A stretch of 64,000 nucleotides of DNA from Martinezella lusitana (GCF_010668395.1 NZ_WUEY01000007.1:186001-250000), one strand, 5' to 3'; positions 1 through 8,459 are shown, counted from the first letter of the stretch. Notes: a model not told the origin generated them from the letters alone. Made by a program: numbers and translations.

Positions 1-296
1 CATCGGCACCTGCGGCCGCGGCGGCAGAAACGACGTGGCCCATCGATCGCCGATGCAATCGCCAACGGCCGGGAACGCCGATTGAAACAGTGTGGGCCGG
101 TGCCCTGTCGGATCGCCGCCCGAAGAAAGACAGTTCAGCGCGCGAGTGTTTTTGAAGACTTGCGAAACGGCACAGAAATGGTTCATACCAATACAGGACG
201 ATCATATTGCGCATATGACCCTTTCAAAAGGAAAGGTCATTCCGTGCGGAAGCGCATCGCCCGTGCGACAATCTCCAACGCTTTGCTGGAACGACC
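1..296. other. Left edge, no convincing gene
   Basis: The first 296 bases hold only short overlapping reading frames with no ribosome site or recognisable product. They may include the promoter of the sigma factor that follows. The one structural feature is the hairpin listed at 215-240. Confidence 0.4.
215..240. repeat. Inverted repeat upstream of ECF sigma gene
   Basis: ATGACC (215-220) plus CTTTC (221-225) pairs with GAAAG (231-235) plus GGTCAT (235-240), with one C bulged and an AAAAG loop. No T-run follows, so an operator or 5' UTR hairpin is likelier than a terminator. It lies about 57 bases before the sigma factor start. Confidence 0.45.
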
Positions 297-809
297 ATGC
301 CAACGCCGGTAGCAGCCATCGATATCAGACGGGATCTGGTCGGTCTTCTTCCGAAGCTCCGCCGCTTCGCGGTGACGCTGACCGGCGATCTGGCCGAAGC
401 GGATGAGCTTGTCCAGAGCATCTGCCAGCGCGGCATCGCCAAGTCCCATCTCTGGAACAGCGGCAGCAAGCTGGAGAGCTGGCTCTACACCATGGCCCGG
501 CATCAATGGGTCGATGAGGCGCGGCGTCACAAGCTGCGTCCGGCGGCCAAGGGCAATGCGCTGGAACAGGGCGAACCGGCATCGGGGATCCATTTAAATC
601 CTGTGGAAGCCAGTGAAGCGCACCGTCTCGTCACATCTTTGCCCGAAGGGCTTGCGAGTGTCTTCCTGCTGGTCGATGTCGAAGGGCATAGCTACAAGCA
701 GGCAGCCGATATCCTCGGCATACCGCTATCGGCAGTGATGTCGCGGCTCTCCAGCGCACGCCTTTACCTTGCCTCTCAGGGTCACAGCCGCTCGCCTCGA
801 AGGTTTTAA
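297..809 (+). CDS. ECF-family RNA polymerase sigma factor
   Basis: The 170-residue length fits a two-domain ECF sigma factor. Region 2 spans about residues 12-80 and includes the promoter-melting stretch WLYTMARHQWVDEARR (62-77). Region 4 spans about 108-158 with a helix-turn-helix around GHSYKQAADILGIP (130-143) and SAVMSRL (145-151). It would direct core RNA polymerase to stress-type promoters. The stop is followed 12 bases later by the start of a membrane protein of anti-sigma type, so the two form a sigma/anti-sigma pair and the partner probably holds this protein inactive until a signal arrives. The ATG at 297 has only a weak ribosome site. The target promoters cannot be read from this window. 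Confidence 0.85.
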   Translation: MPTPVAAIDIRRDLVGLLPKLRRFAVTLTGDLAEADELVQSICQRGIAKSHLWNSGSKLESWLYTMARHQWVDEARRHKLRPAAKGNALEQGEPASGIHLNPVEASEAHRLVTSLPEGLASVFLLVDVEGHSYKQAADILGIPLSAVMSRLSSARLYLASQGHSRSPRRF

Positions 810-821
810 AAATTGCAAGAC

Positions 822-1655
822 ATGAAGAAGATGCCGCTCGAAGTCCGCCTGTCCGCCTTCATGGATGGCGAGATGAGTCGCGAAGAAAAGGAAGAGCTGG
901 AAAAGCTCCTTGCTTCGGACCCGGACGCTCGCCGCATCTTCGATGAGTTGAAACATGGCTCCGACGTCGGCCGCAAGGCGTTCGACGAGGTTCTGAAAGA
1001 GCCGGTGCCGCTGGCACTCGTTCGCTCCATTAAGAGCACGCAGCCTCCGAAAACCCGCGACACTTCCCCCCGCCTCGCCCGGCCGTCCCTGAAACTGGCG
1101 CCGACAGGCAGGCAGTCGCTGGCAGCAGCCCTCATCCTGTTCGCGCTTGGCGGCGGCATAGGCTATTTCTTCGGCATGCAGCCATCCGATGTCCCGGCGG
1201 CTGCACCGGCCAACCCCGCTCAGGCTGCCGCGCGCAGCTGGCTGGATGACATCGCGGCCTATCATCGCGTCTATTCGCGCCAGCCGCGCCACATGGTCGA
1301 GATGCAGGCAAGCGAGCTCGACGAGATCTCCAAGTGGCTGGTGAGCACGGTCGGCGTCAAATTCAACTTTCCGGATCTCGCCGCCGAAGGCCTCGTCTTT
1401 CAGGGTGGGCGGATGTTCATCGCCGGCGGCAAGCCCGTCGGACAGCTGATCTACAAGAACCTCGATGGCGATGTCGTCGCCATCTGTTTCACCAAGGCCG
1501 ACGGCACTGCCGACGACGACGATTTCAACGAAACCATCAAGGACGATATCAGCATCGTCTCGTGGCATCGCAACGACGCTGTTTATGCCGTCGTGGGCCC
1601 CTCCTCGGATCCAATGCTCGACCAGATCGCCAACAGGGTATCCTCAGAGATCTGA
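822..1655 (+). CDS. Membrane anti-sigma factor
   Basis: This 277-residue protein has a cytoplasmic N-terminal domain with the anti-sigma style opening SAFMDGEMSREEKEELEKLL and DPDARRIFDEL, then one membrane helix at about residues 99-117 (SLAAALILFALGGGIGYFF), then a roughly 160-residue outer domain. The outer domain contains VSWHRNDAVYAVVG near its end, as in many alphaproteobacterial anti-sigma proteins. Its position just after the ECF sigma gene supports the role of sequestering that sigma factor at the inner membrane. A TTG at 813 would add three residues, but the ATG at 822 is preferred. The exact family and the signal it senses are not known from sequence. Confidence 0.75.
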   Translation: MKKMPLEVRLSAFMDGEMSREEKEELEKLLASDPDARRIFDELKHGSDVGRKAFDEVLKEPVPLALVRSIKSTQPPKTRDTSPRLARPSLKLAPTGRQSLAAALILFALGGGIGYFFGMQPSDVPAAAPANPAQAAARSWLDDIAAYHRVYSRQPRHMVEMQASELDEISKWLVSTVGVKFNFPDLAAEGLVFQGGRMFIAGGKPVGQLIYKNLDGDVVAICFTKADGTADDDDFNETIKDDISIVSWHRNDAVYAVVGPSSDPMLDQIANRVSSEI

Positions 1656-1755
1656 TGGAGCTTCCGCTCGTTTTGCAGCTTGCGGCTGCGAGCTGGCCGA
1701 TGGATAATGATTTGCGGCAATCGCAAGAGTCCAATAGTTTTGCTGGAGTTTCGAC

Positions 1756-1956
1756 ATGTCCGACGTTCTGCTGACCCTTCCGGAAATCGACAAGCGTATC
1801 GCAGCGATAAGAGAAAACCTTCGTGAATTGATCGAACAGGCAGCCGCCTTTTCCGGCGCAGCCGACGAAGAACGGACATCGGAGCGGATCGCTGATCAGG
1901 AAGAGGAACTCGAACGCCTGACAAAGCAGCGCGACGCACTCTCGCAAAAATCGTGA
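1756..1956 (+). CDS. Small coiled-coil protein, function unknown
   Basis: This 66-residue, highly charged protein is almost all predicted helix (IDKRIAAIRENLRELIEQ, then EEELERLTKQRDALSQ), with the look of a short coiled coil. It has no signal peptide or membrane segment. It begins 100 bases after the anti-sigma gene and could be co-transcribed with it. I recognise no family; the regular heptad pattern and ordinary codon use make it likely to be real. Confidence 0.6.
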   Translation: MSDVLLTLPEIDKRIAAIRENLRELIEQAAAFSGAADEERTSERIADQEEELERLTKQRDALSQKS

Positions 1957-2024
1957 ATGCAGAGACGGCGGGTCGTCGATATGGCCAGCTCCATTGCTAG
2001 TTGCTGTTCTTCCTTGAGCGGGTC

Positions 2025-2492
2025 ATGAAAATGGCTGACGACATTCGTATTCGATTTGTGGCCCGGGAAGACTATGAGCAGTGGCTGATCCTGTGGGAAG
2101 GCTACAACAGGTTTTACGGGCGCTCCGGCGCAACGGCCCTTCCCGACGCCATCACGCAAATGACATGGCAGCGCTTTTTCGATGCCTATGAACCAGTGCA
2201 TGCCCTCGTCGCCGAAAGGGATGGCCGTCTGCTCGGGCTGGCGCATTATCTCTTTCACCGCAGCACGACAACCATCGAGCCAAGCTGCTATCTGCAGGAT
2301 CTGTTTACCGACGAGGCCGCGCGCGGAACGGGCGTCGGATCCGCATTGATCGAAAGTGTTTATGCGCAGGCCCGGCAGGCGGGCTCGCATCGCGTCTACT
2401 GGCAGACACACGAAACCAACGCAAAGGCGATGCGCGTTTACGACAAGATAGCCGAGCGCTCCGGCTTCGTCGTCTACCGCAAATTACTTTGA
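2025..2492 (+). CDS. GNAT-family N-acetyltransferase
   Basis: A 155-residue single-domain acetyltransferase that would transfer acetyl from acetyl-CoA to an amine. The acetyl-CoA binding motif A is plain at residues 91-108 (QDLFTDEAARGTGVGSAL, matching the Q/R-x-x-G-x-G/A core), followed by the C-terminal ETNAKAMRVYDKIAERSGF motif B. Two starts are possible, ATG at 2025 or 2031, differing by two residues; a longer TTG frame from 2001 is less likely. Substrate cannot be assigned. It converges with leuA. Confidence 0.85.
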   Translation: MKMADDIRIRFVAREDYEQWLILWEGYNRFYGRSGATALPDAITQMTWQRFFDAYEPVHALVAERDGRLLGLAHYLFHRSTTTIEPSCYLQDLFTDEAARGTGVGSALIESVYAQARQAGSHRVYWQTHETNAKAMRVYDKIAERSGFVVYRKLL

Positions 2493-2534
2493 GATGACGG
2501 CGCTGCCCGCCCCGATACTCGCCACCAGCTGAAC

Positions 2535-2566
2535 AAAAAATCCCCCCGGCGTAACCGAGGGGATTT
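2535..2566 (-). terminator. Rho-independent terminator of leuA
   Basis: AAATCCCC (2538-2545) and GGGGATTT (2559-2566) form an 8-bp stem. Read on the minus strand it ends in TTTTTT, which suits the end of leuA at 2595. Confidence 0.8.
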
Positions 2567-2594
2567 CCACGAAAAGCTGCGGATTGTTTCGGCC

Positions 2595-4301
2595 TCAGGC
2601 CGCCTTGATATCGAGCACGCGGTTGGCGGCCGACACGATTGCCTCGAGAGACGCGGCGACGATGTTGGTGTTGATGCCGGCGCCGAAGAGCTTGCCGCCC
2701 GGATAGGAAATCTCGACATAGGAGATTGCCGCGGCGTTGGAGCCGTGCTGCAGCGAGTGCTCGGAATAGTCCTCGACGGACATCGAAATGCCGAGATAGA
2801 TCGAGAGCGCGTTGATGAAGCCGTCGATCGGGCCGTTGCCACGGCCCTCGATGCGCTTCACCTCTCCGTTGTCGGTGATCTCTGCGGCGACGATTCGCTG
2901 CCCCTTATGCTCGGGATCGGCAAAGGTGTGATGGTCGACGAAGCGAAGCCGCGCGTCCGGCTGCGTCACGTAACGCTCGATGAAATGCTCGTAGATGCGC
3001 TTGGACGGCAATTCCTTGCCTTCCTCGTCCGTAATGCGCTGGATCTCCTCGCGGTACTCCACCTGGAGGTTGCGCGGCAGGTTCAAGCCGTAGTCCTGCT
3101 GCATGATGTAGGCGATGCCGCCCTTGCCCGACTGCGAGTTGATGCGGATGATCGCCTCATAGGTGCGGCCGACATCCTGCGGGTCGATCGGCAGATAGGG
3201 CACTTCCCAGACCGGATCGTTGGCGACCTTGGCCGCCTTCATGCCCTTGTTGATCGCATCCTGATGCGAGCCGGAGAAGGCCGTGTAGACCAGTTCGCCG
3301 ACATAAGGATGACGTTCGCCGATCGCCATCTGGTTGGAATATTCGAAGACTTCCTTCATGCGCTCGATGTTCGAGCAATCCAGCTCGGGGTCGACCCCTT
3401 GCGTGAACATGTTCAGCGCCATGGTGACGACATCGACATTGCCGGTGCGCTCGCCATTGCCGAACAGCGTGCCCTCGACGCGGTCCGCGCCCGCCATCAG
3501 GGCCAGTTCGGCAGCGGCGATGCCGGTGCCGCGGTCATTGTGCGGGTGCAGCGAGATGATCAGATTTTCGCGATTGTCGAGGTTGCGGCACATCCATTCG
3601 ATCTGGTCGGCATAGATGTTCGGCGTTGCCATTTCCACGGTGGACGGCAGGTTGATGATCAGCTTGTTGTCCGGCGTCGGTTTTACGACGTCGATGACCG
3701 CGTTGCAGATCTCCAGCGCCACGTCCAGCTCGGTGCCGGTGAAGCTTTCCGGGGAATATTCGAAGCGATAGCCGCCGCCGGCCTTTGCCGCCATGTCGGT
3801 AATCATCTTCGCCGCATCGACGGCGATCTGCTTGATACCCTGCACATCCTTGGCAAACACCACGCGGCGCTGCAATTCGCTGGTGGAATTGTAGAAATGC
3901 ACGATCGGCTTGTTGGCGCCTTCCAGCGCCTCGAAGGTGCGGGTAATCAATTCCGGACGGCACTGGACCAGAACCTGCAGCGACACGTCGGCGGGCACGT
4001 TACCCTGTTCGATGCACCAGCGGGCAAAATCGAAGTCGGTCTGCGAAGCGGAGGGGAAGCCGATCTCGATTTCCTTGAAGCCCATATCCAGCAGCAACTG
4101 GAACATGCGCGCCTTGCGGTCATGTCCCATAGGATCGACGAGCGCCTGGTTGCCGTCGCGCAGATCGACCGAACACCAGATCGGCGCCTTGGTGATGATC
4201 TTGGACGGCCAGGTCCGGTCGGAAATGTTGATTTGGGGATAGGCGCGGTATTTCACCGCTGCGTCGGGCATGCCTTTGGGGGAATGGCTGTTCGCGTCCA
4301 T
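2595..4301 (-). CDS. leuA: 2-isopropylmalate synthase (long type)
   Basis: Condenses acetyl-CoA with 2-ketoisovalerate, the first committed step of leucine synthesis. At 568 residues it is the long form of LeuA seen in actinobacteria and many rhizobia. The catalytic TIM barrel includes DLRDGNQ (46-52), the FKEIEIGFPSASQTDFDF stretch and the metal-binding HPHNDRGTG. The last 130 or so residues form the LeuA dimer/allosteric domain, so leucine feedback is expected. It is transcribed alone: a terminator follows, and a leucine-rich leader peptide lies 158 bases upstream, pointing to attenuation by leucyl-tRNA supply. Confidence 0.97.
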   Translation of the reverse strand: MDANSHSPKGMPDAAVKYRAYPQINISDRTWPSKIITKAPIWCSVDLRDGNQALVDPMGHDRKARMFQLLLDMGFKEIEIGFPSASQTDFDFARWCIEQGNVPADVSLQVLVQCRPELITRTFEALEGANKPIVHFYNSTSELQRRVVFAKDVQGIKQIAVDAAKMITDMAAKAGGGYRFEYSPESFTGTELDVALEICNAVIDVVKPTPDNKLIINLPSTVEMATPNIYADQIEWMCRNLDNRENLIISLHPHNDRGTGIAAAELALMAGADRVEGTLFGNGERTGNVDVVTMALNMFTQGVDPELDCSNIERMKEVFEYSNQMAIGERHPYVGELVYTAFSGSHQDAINKGMKAAKVANDPVWEVPYLPIDPQDVGRTYEAIIRINSQSGKGGIAYIMQQDYGLNLPRNLQVEYREEIQRITDEEGKELPSKRIYEHFIERYVTQPDARLRFVDHHTFADPEHKGQRIVAAEITDNGEVKRIEGRGNGPIDGFINALSIYLGISMSVEDYSEHSLQHGSNAAAISYVEISYPGGKLFGAGINTNIVAASLEAIVSAANRVLDIKAA

Positions 4302-4417
4302 GGTCTCGTCTCTTCCTTTCCCGTCATTTTATCCCGCGTCTTAGCCGATCGGATGCGGCTTGGCGATGATAAATGCGGACCCTTTGCGGGTAAGCTGTCG
4401 ATTTTAGGGTAAGTCGC

Positions 4418-4461
4418 GAGGAGCGATGGCCAGCGGGCTTTTCGGCCGCCGGGCGCTCCTC
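4418..4461 (-). promoter_or_regulatory. leuA leader stem after the leader peptide
   Basis: On the minus strand GAGGAGCG (4461-4454), which overlaps the leader stop codon, pairs perfectly with CGCTCCTC (4425-4418). The same GAGGAG can alternatively pair with the CTCCTC inside the leucine codons (4490-4498), giving two mutually exclusive folds. No clear U-run follows, so the mechanism (termination or translation block) is open. Confidence 0.55.
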
Positions 4462-4585
4462 AAAGGACCCGGCAACCGCGCGTAAGGCCGAGGAGGAGAA
4501 GCGAGGTAAGGGCGCGCGTATTGTCACGCAAGGCAACACGCCCGCGTGCAATCTGTTCGGAAATCTTTGCGCCAGTCAACTTCAT
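4460..4585 (-). CDS. leuL: Leucine leader peptide upstream of leuA
   Basis: A 41-codon reading frame ending 158 bases before leuA. Its C-terminal part reads TSLLLLGLTRGCRVL, with four consecutive leucine codons (CTT CTC CTC CTC at 4501-4490) and a fifth two codons later, the hallmark of an amino-acid leader peptide. Slow decoding of these codons under leucine shortage would shift pairing of the stem that overlaps the stop codon. The ATG at 4585 sits about 8 bases after a -10 box, so the transcript probably begins at the ATG and is translated leaderless. A downstream in-frame TTG at 4531 is an alternative start. Confidence 0.7.
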   Translation of the reverse strand: MKLTGAKISEQIARGRVALRDNTRALTSLLLLGLTRGCRVL

Positions 4586-4592
4586 GGCCGCG

Positions 4593-4621
4593 CTTATAGC
4601 CGCCCGATCGGAAAGAAGCAA
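4593..4621 (-). promoter_or_regulatory. Promoter of the leuL-leuA transcript
   Basis: On the minus strand TTGCTT (4621-4616), a 17-base spacer, then TATAAG (4598-4593). The leader-peptide ATG begins 7 bases after the -10 box. Confidence 0.65.
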
Positions 4622-4629
4622 CCCCCTGC

Positions 4630-5853
4630 TCACTTCTTCAGCATCTGCACGCCACGCGACAGCGCCAGCATCAATCCGCCGGCGATCAAGCCCCAGAAGG
4701 CGCCTGAAATCCCGCCGAAGGAAACACCCGATGCCGTGACGAGAAAAGTGATGGCCGCAGCCTCGCGCGATTCCGGCTGCTGGAAAGCGTTCAGCGCGGA
4801 GTTCGACAGCGCACCGACCAGCGCCAGGCCGGCGACCGCCTCGATGAGAATCGGCGGCGCGAGCGCCACGAAAGCCGTCACGGCACTCGCCAGCAATCCG
4901 AGGATGACATAGCCGATGCCGGCAATGATCGCCGCCCAATAGCGCCGCTTGGGATCGGCATGCGCATCCTGCCCGGCGCACATGGCGGCCGTGATGGCGG
5001 CGAGATTGACGGCATGACCGCCGAACGGAACGGCAAGCAGCGAAAACACGCCGGTCACGGCAAACAGCGGACCCGGCTTGGGATCGTAGTGATGCACCTT
5101 CAGCACGGCGATACCGGGGATGTTCTGCGACGCCATCGTCACGATGAACAGCGGCAGTGCAATGGAAACGATGCCGGCGAGCGTGAAGACCGGCTTGACG
5201 AATTCGACCGTCGGCAGCAGCGAGTGCTCGAGCGAGGCAAGCGCGCCGTCCGGTATCTTCACGCCGAACGCCAGAACCAGGGCGAAGGCGGCAAGCGCGG
5301 CCGGCACTGCCCAAAGCCGCTTGAACGAGCCGACGACGATCCAGGCGAGGATGATCGGAAGACCGAAGGCCGGATTGAAAGCGATCGCCTTCACGGGGGC
5401 GAAGCAAAGGCCGAGCAGGACACCCGCCAGCATGGCATTGGCGAGCGGCGCCGGAATGGCCGCAACGGCACGGCCGAAGGGCCGGAACAGCCCGGCAATG
5501 ACGATCAATATGCCACAGATGAAGAACGCACCGACCGCCGCCGAAAAGCCGCCGTCTATCGCCCCCGCGCTTGCGAGCAACGCCGCACCCGGCGTCGACC
5601 AGGCGATGCTGATGGGAAGCCTCGTCACCACACTGAGAACGATGGCGCATAGGCCCATGGCGACCGAAAGCGCCATCAGGCCGGAGGCCGCCTGCGCATC
5701 CGTGGCGCCCACCGCCTGCAGTCCATGGAAGACGACGGCGAAGGAACTGGCAAAGCCGACGAAAGCCGTGAGACATCCCATGAACAGGCTTTGAACGGAG
5801 AAATCTTTGAGCATGGCGATGAAGACCCGGACGAAGAACGATTGAGCCCGCAT
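4630..5853 (-). CDS. BenE-family benzoate/aromatic acid symporter
   Basis: A 407-residue inner-membrane protein with about 11-12 hydrophobic helices and the BenE signature stretches FVGFASSFAVVFHGLQAVGAT, PISIAWSTPGAALLA and VPFGGHAVNLAAITAAMCAG. Family members import benzoate with protons, but many are uncharacterised and no benzoate-degradation genes lie nearby, so the substrate is uncertain. The stop lies only 8 bases before the leuA promoter. An internal ATG at 5814 is an alternative start, because no clear ribosome site precedes 5853. Confidence 0.85.
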   Translation of the reverse strand: MRAQSFFVRVFIAMLKDFSVQSLFMGCLTAFVGFASSFAVVFHGLQAVGATDAQAASGLMALSVAMGLCAIVLSVVTRLPISIAWSTPGAALLASAGAIDGGFSAAVGAFFICGILIVIAGLFRPFGRAVAAIPAPLANAMLAGVLLGLCFAPVKAIAFNPAFGLPIILAWIVVGSFKRLWAVPAALAAFALVLAFGVKIPDGALASLEHSLLPTVEFVKPVFTLAGIVSIALPLFIVTMASQNIPGIAVLKVHHYDPKPGPLFAVTGVFSLLAVPFGGHAVNLAAITAAMCAGQDAHADPKRRYWAAIIAGIGYVILGLLASAVTAFVALAPPILIEAVAGLALVGALSNSALNAFQQPESREAAAITFLVTASGVSFGGISGAFWGLIAGGLMLALSRGVQMLKK

Positions 5854-5960
5854 GGAGCATTACAAGCGTCAGGCGTGCAAGTGCAGTTTCCGGGCAAAAT
5901 GACGGTAAGAATCGAGGTCGCAATCGCTCAATATTTCGGGACTGCGTCAAATCGTGTACA

Positions 5961-5994
5961 AACGTGCGAATTGACTCTCTTGTTTATGCACGTT
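5961..5994. promoter_or_regulatory. Inverted repeat and promoter of the DeoR gene
   Basis: AACGTGC (5961-5967) and GCACGTT (5988-5994) form a 7-bp inverted repeat with a 20-base spacer. It encloses TTGACT (5971-5976), which with TAATGA (5994-5999) 17 bases later makes a promoter ending 6 bases before the ATG. DeoR-family proteins often bind such repeats at their own promoters. Confidence 0.5.
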
Positions 5995-6005
5995 AATGAA
6001 AATTC

Positions 6006-6788
6006 ATGAACACTTCACTTCCACTCTCCCGTCGGGATGTCATAGAGGCGCGACTCGCAGAAGGACGGCAGATCATCGCTGCCTCGCTTGCGGCGGAGTT
6101 CGATGTTTCAGAGGATGCCGTACGCAGGGATCTGCGGGCCCTTGCTGCCGAAGGCAAATGCCGGCGCGTCTACGGCGGCGCGCTGCCGTTGCTGACGCCG
6201 TCGCAGCCCATATCCGCGCGGATCGGACAGGAAACCGGTCGCAAGAGAGTATTGGCGCGGGCGGCGGTTGCGATGATCGAGCCTGGAGAATTCCTCTTTC
6301 TCGACAGCGGCAGCACCAATCTCGAGATGGTGGACTTGCTGCAGAAGAACCTGGAAGTAACGATCGCGACGAATTCCATCGACATAGCGAGCGCGGTCAT
6401 GAAGCGCGGCGACATTCCGCTCATCCTGATCGGCGGAGCCGTCAATCCAATCGTCGGCGGCAGTGTCGATGCTTCCGCCGTCGCGGCCATCGAAGCCATG
6501 AACATCGACCGCTGCTTCCTGGGTGTCTGCGCCATCTCGGCCGGAGGCGGCATCAGCGTGTACGAACATGCGGATGCGATCTTCAAACGGATGCTCCTCA
6601 AAAGAAGCGCGTCGCGCATCGCGTTGATTACGTCGGAGAAATTTCACGAACGCGCGCCGCACCGTATCGGCGCCGCTGCCGACATCGACTGGCTGATCGT
6701 CGAAAACGACCTGCCCGAGACTGATGAGACAGCCGCGGTCGAAGCCGGCTTCTCGCTCGTAAAGGCGGGCGACGTCGCCTCCCCCTGA
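6006..6788 (+). CDS. DeoR-family transcriptional regulator
   Basis: This 260-residue repressor has an N-terminal winged helix (IIAASLAAEFDVSEDAVRRD at 23-42, then GKCRRVYGGAL at 50-60) and a C-terminal sugar-phosphate sensing domain with DSGST (100-104), TNS and IGGAVNP motifs. Members bind phosphorylated sugars to release DNA. The MFS transporter begins 22 bases downstream, so it probably controls that operon and itself. No ribosome site precedes the ATG and the -10 box lies only 6 bases away, so the mRNA may be leaderless. The effector cannot be deduced. Confidence 0.9.
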   Translation: MNTSLPLSRRDVIEARLAEGRQIIAASLAAEFDVSEDAVRRDLRALAAEGKCRRVYGGALPLLTPSQPISARIGQETGRKRVLARAAVAMIEPGEFLFLDSGSTNLEMVDLLQKNLEVTIATNSIDIASAVMKRGDIPLILIGGAVNPIVGGSVDASAVAAIEAMNIDRCFLGVCAISAGGGISVYEHADAIFKRMLLKRSASRIALITSEKFHERAPHRIGAAADIDWLIVENDLPETDETAAVEAGFSLVKAGDVASP

Positions 6789-6810
6789 TCTCGAAAGACA
6801 AGGAATGACC

Positions 6811-7995
6811 ATGCAATCCACCGATCGGCCGGAAACCCGGCTGGCAACACGACTTGCCTTTCTGGTTGCGGGTTTTGCCCTCGCCTGCTGGGCACCGCTG
6901 GTTCCTTTCGCCAAAGCTCGTCTCGGGGTCGATGACGGCGTGCTGGGCATCCTGCTGCTTTGCCTGGGCCTGGGCTCGGTGGCGGCGATGCTTGCGACCG
7001 GCATGCTGAGCGCGCGCTATGGCAGCAAGCCGATCATCATTGCGGGCGGCCTCGGGCTCGCACTTGTCTTGCCGACGCTGGCTTTGGCCGGCACGCCGTT
7101 TACCCTCGGCATTGCGCTGGCGGCTTTCGGCGCCTGCCTCGGATCGCTGGACGTTGCCATGAACATTCATGCCGTCGAAGTCGAGAAAGGTGCGGACAGG
7201 CCGCTGATGTCCGGCTTCCACGCCCTGTTCAGCATCGGCGGCTTCGCCGGCTCCCTGCTCGTCACCCTGCTTCTGTCGGTCAAGGCCGGCCCCCTCGTCG
7301 CCACGCTGCTATGTTCGGCCGTGATGGTCGTCGCGATGATCGCAGCATGGCCGCGCCTGCTCCGCACCGTCCAATCGGACGACGCGCCGCTCTTCGTCGT
7401 CCCTCGCGGCTTCGTTCTGCTGCTTGCAGCCCTTGCGGCCATCACCTTCCTCGTCGAAGGCGCCATCCTCGACTGGAGTGCCCTGCTTCTCACCACCCAG
7501 GGCCGGGTCGATGCGAGCCATGGCGGTCTTGGCTACATGCTGTTCGCAATCGCGATGACGGCGGGCCGGCTGGGCGGCGATGCCGTCACCGCAAGGTTCG
7601 GAGACAGGGCCATCATGCTGTGGGGTGGTGTCATCGCATTGGCGGGCTTCGCCATCGTGCTGCTCAGCCCCTTCGCGATCCTTGCCATGAGCGGCTTCCT
7701 GCTGATCGGGCTCGGCGCCTCAAACATTGTCCCGGTGCTGTTCCGCAAGGGCGGCGCACAGAAAGTCATGCCGGCAGGCCTGGCCGTCGCGGCGATCACC
7801 ATGACGGGATATGCGGGCGTCCTGGTCGGCCCCGCCGGCGTCGGTTTCGCGGCAGACTATCTCGGCCTGCCCGGCGCCTTCTGGCTGCTCGCCCTGTTGC
7901 TTTGCGTCGCACCCCTTTGCGCCGGCATCGTCACCCGCAACCAGGAACAGGGAGAGGCCAATGCGGATCGCTCATACCGCTCTGTGGACGTCTGA
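6811..7995 (+). CDS. MFS transporter
   Basis: This 394-residue protein has 12 predicted membrane helices and the major-facilitator loop pattern GMLSARYGSKPI between helices 2 and 3. Its symmetry, short loops and DVAMNIHAVEVEK and SGFHALFSIGGFAG stretches resemble YbjJ/FucP-like members. The ATG at 6811 is chosen because AAGGA lies about 7 bases before it; an ATG at 6805 would overlap that site. It is co-transcribed with the DeoR regulator before it and the VOC protein after it, whose start lies inside its last codons. A sugar or sugar-derivative substrate is a guess from the DeoR partner. Confidence 0.85.
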   Translation: MQSTDRPETRLATRLAFLVAGFALACWAPLVPFAKARLGVDDGVLGILLLCLGLGSVAAMLATGMLSARYGSKPIIIAGGLGLALVLPTLALAGTPFTLGIALAAFGACLGSLDVAMNIHAVEVEKGADRPLMSGFHALFSIGGFAGSLLVTLLLSVKAGPLVATLLCSAVMVVAMIAAWPRLLRTVQSDDAPLFVVPRGFVLLLAALAAITFLVEGAILDWSALLLTTQGRVDASHGGLGYMLFAIAMTAGRLGGDAVTARFGDRAIMLWGGVIALAGFAIVLLSPFAILAMSGFLLIGLGASNIVPVLFRKGGAQKVMPAGLAVAAITMTGYAGVLVGPAGVGFAADYLGLPGAFWLLALLLCVAPLCAGIVTRNQEQGEANADRSYRSVDV

Positions 7996-8344
7996 TATCG
8001 ATGCCGCGGCGAAATTCTGGGAGAGCTATTTCAGCGCGACCGTCGGTGAGCCGTACGAAAGCAAGCGCCGCCCCGGCTTCGTCTCCCGCTTCGTCCATTT
8101 GCCCGAGGGCGGCGACCAGATCGAGCTGATGACCGGCCCATGGCTTTCTCCCGAAGCGCCCGATGAGCGCATCGGCTGGGATCATATAGCGGTATCGCTC
8201 GGCAGCAAGGCAGCCGTGGATGCCCTGGCCGAACGATGCGGAGCGGATGGCTGCCTGAAATCCGCTCCCCGCACCACCGGGGATGGCTTCTACGAGGCCG
8301 TCATCACCATGCCGGACGGAACGCCGGTCGAGATTACCACGTAG
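7961..8344 (+). CDS. VOC (glyoxalase/bleomycin-resistance) family protein
   Basis: A 127-residue VOC-fold protein: two beta-alpha-beta-beta-beta units, beginning MRIAHTALWTSDIDAAAKFW and ending with MPDGTPVEITT, with metal-ligand type positions His5, Glu52-region and the final Glu. It is typical of lactoylglutathione-lyase-like proteins. GGAGAGG at 7951-7957 fixes the start; the gene overlaps the transporter by 35 bases, implying translational coupling. Its role in the DeoR operon is unknown. Confidence 0.8.
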   Translation: MRIAHTALWTSDIDAAAKFWESYFSATVGEPYESKRRPGFVSRFVHLPEGGDQIELMTGPWLSPEAPDERIGWDHIAVSLGSKAAVDALAERCGADGCLKSAPRTTGDGFYEAVITMPDGTPVEITT

Positions 8345-8431
8345 GAAGTCGCGCAAACCGGGCCTGCCCGTCATCGCAAATCTTCCGAGTTCGCTGCTCC
8401 CGGAAACGTTGCAAACTCCCGAGTGGCGAAA

Positions 8432-8459
8432 GCTGGCGACGGATCCTTCCGTCGCCAGC
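8432..8459. repeat. Perfect 12-bp hairpin between VOC gene and clpP paralogue
   Basis: GCTGGCGACGGA (8432-8443) and TCCGTCGCCAGC (8448-8459) are perfect complements around a TCCT loop. No T-run follows on either strand. It lies between converging genes and may act as a terminator-like or 3'-stabilising hairpin. Confidence 0.6.

Noticed and set aside
2745..4412. 555-codon plus-strand frame opposite leuA
   Set aside because: Shadow of leuA caused by high GC; no domain or initiation signal.
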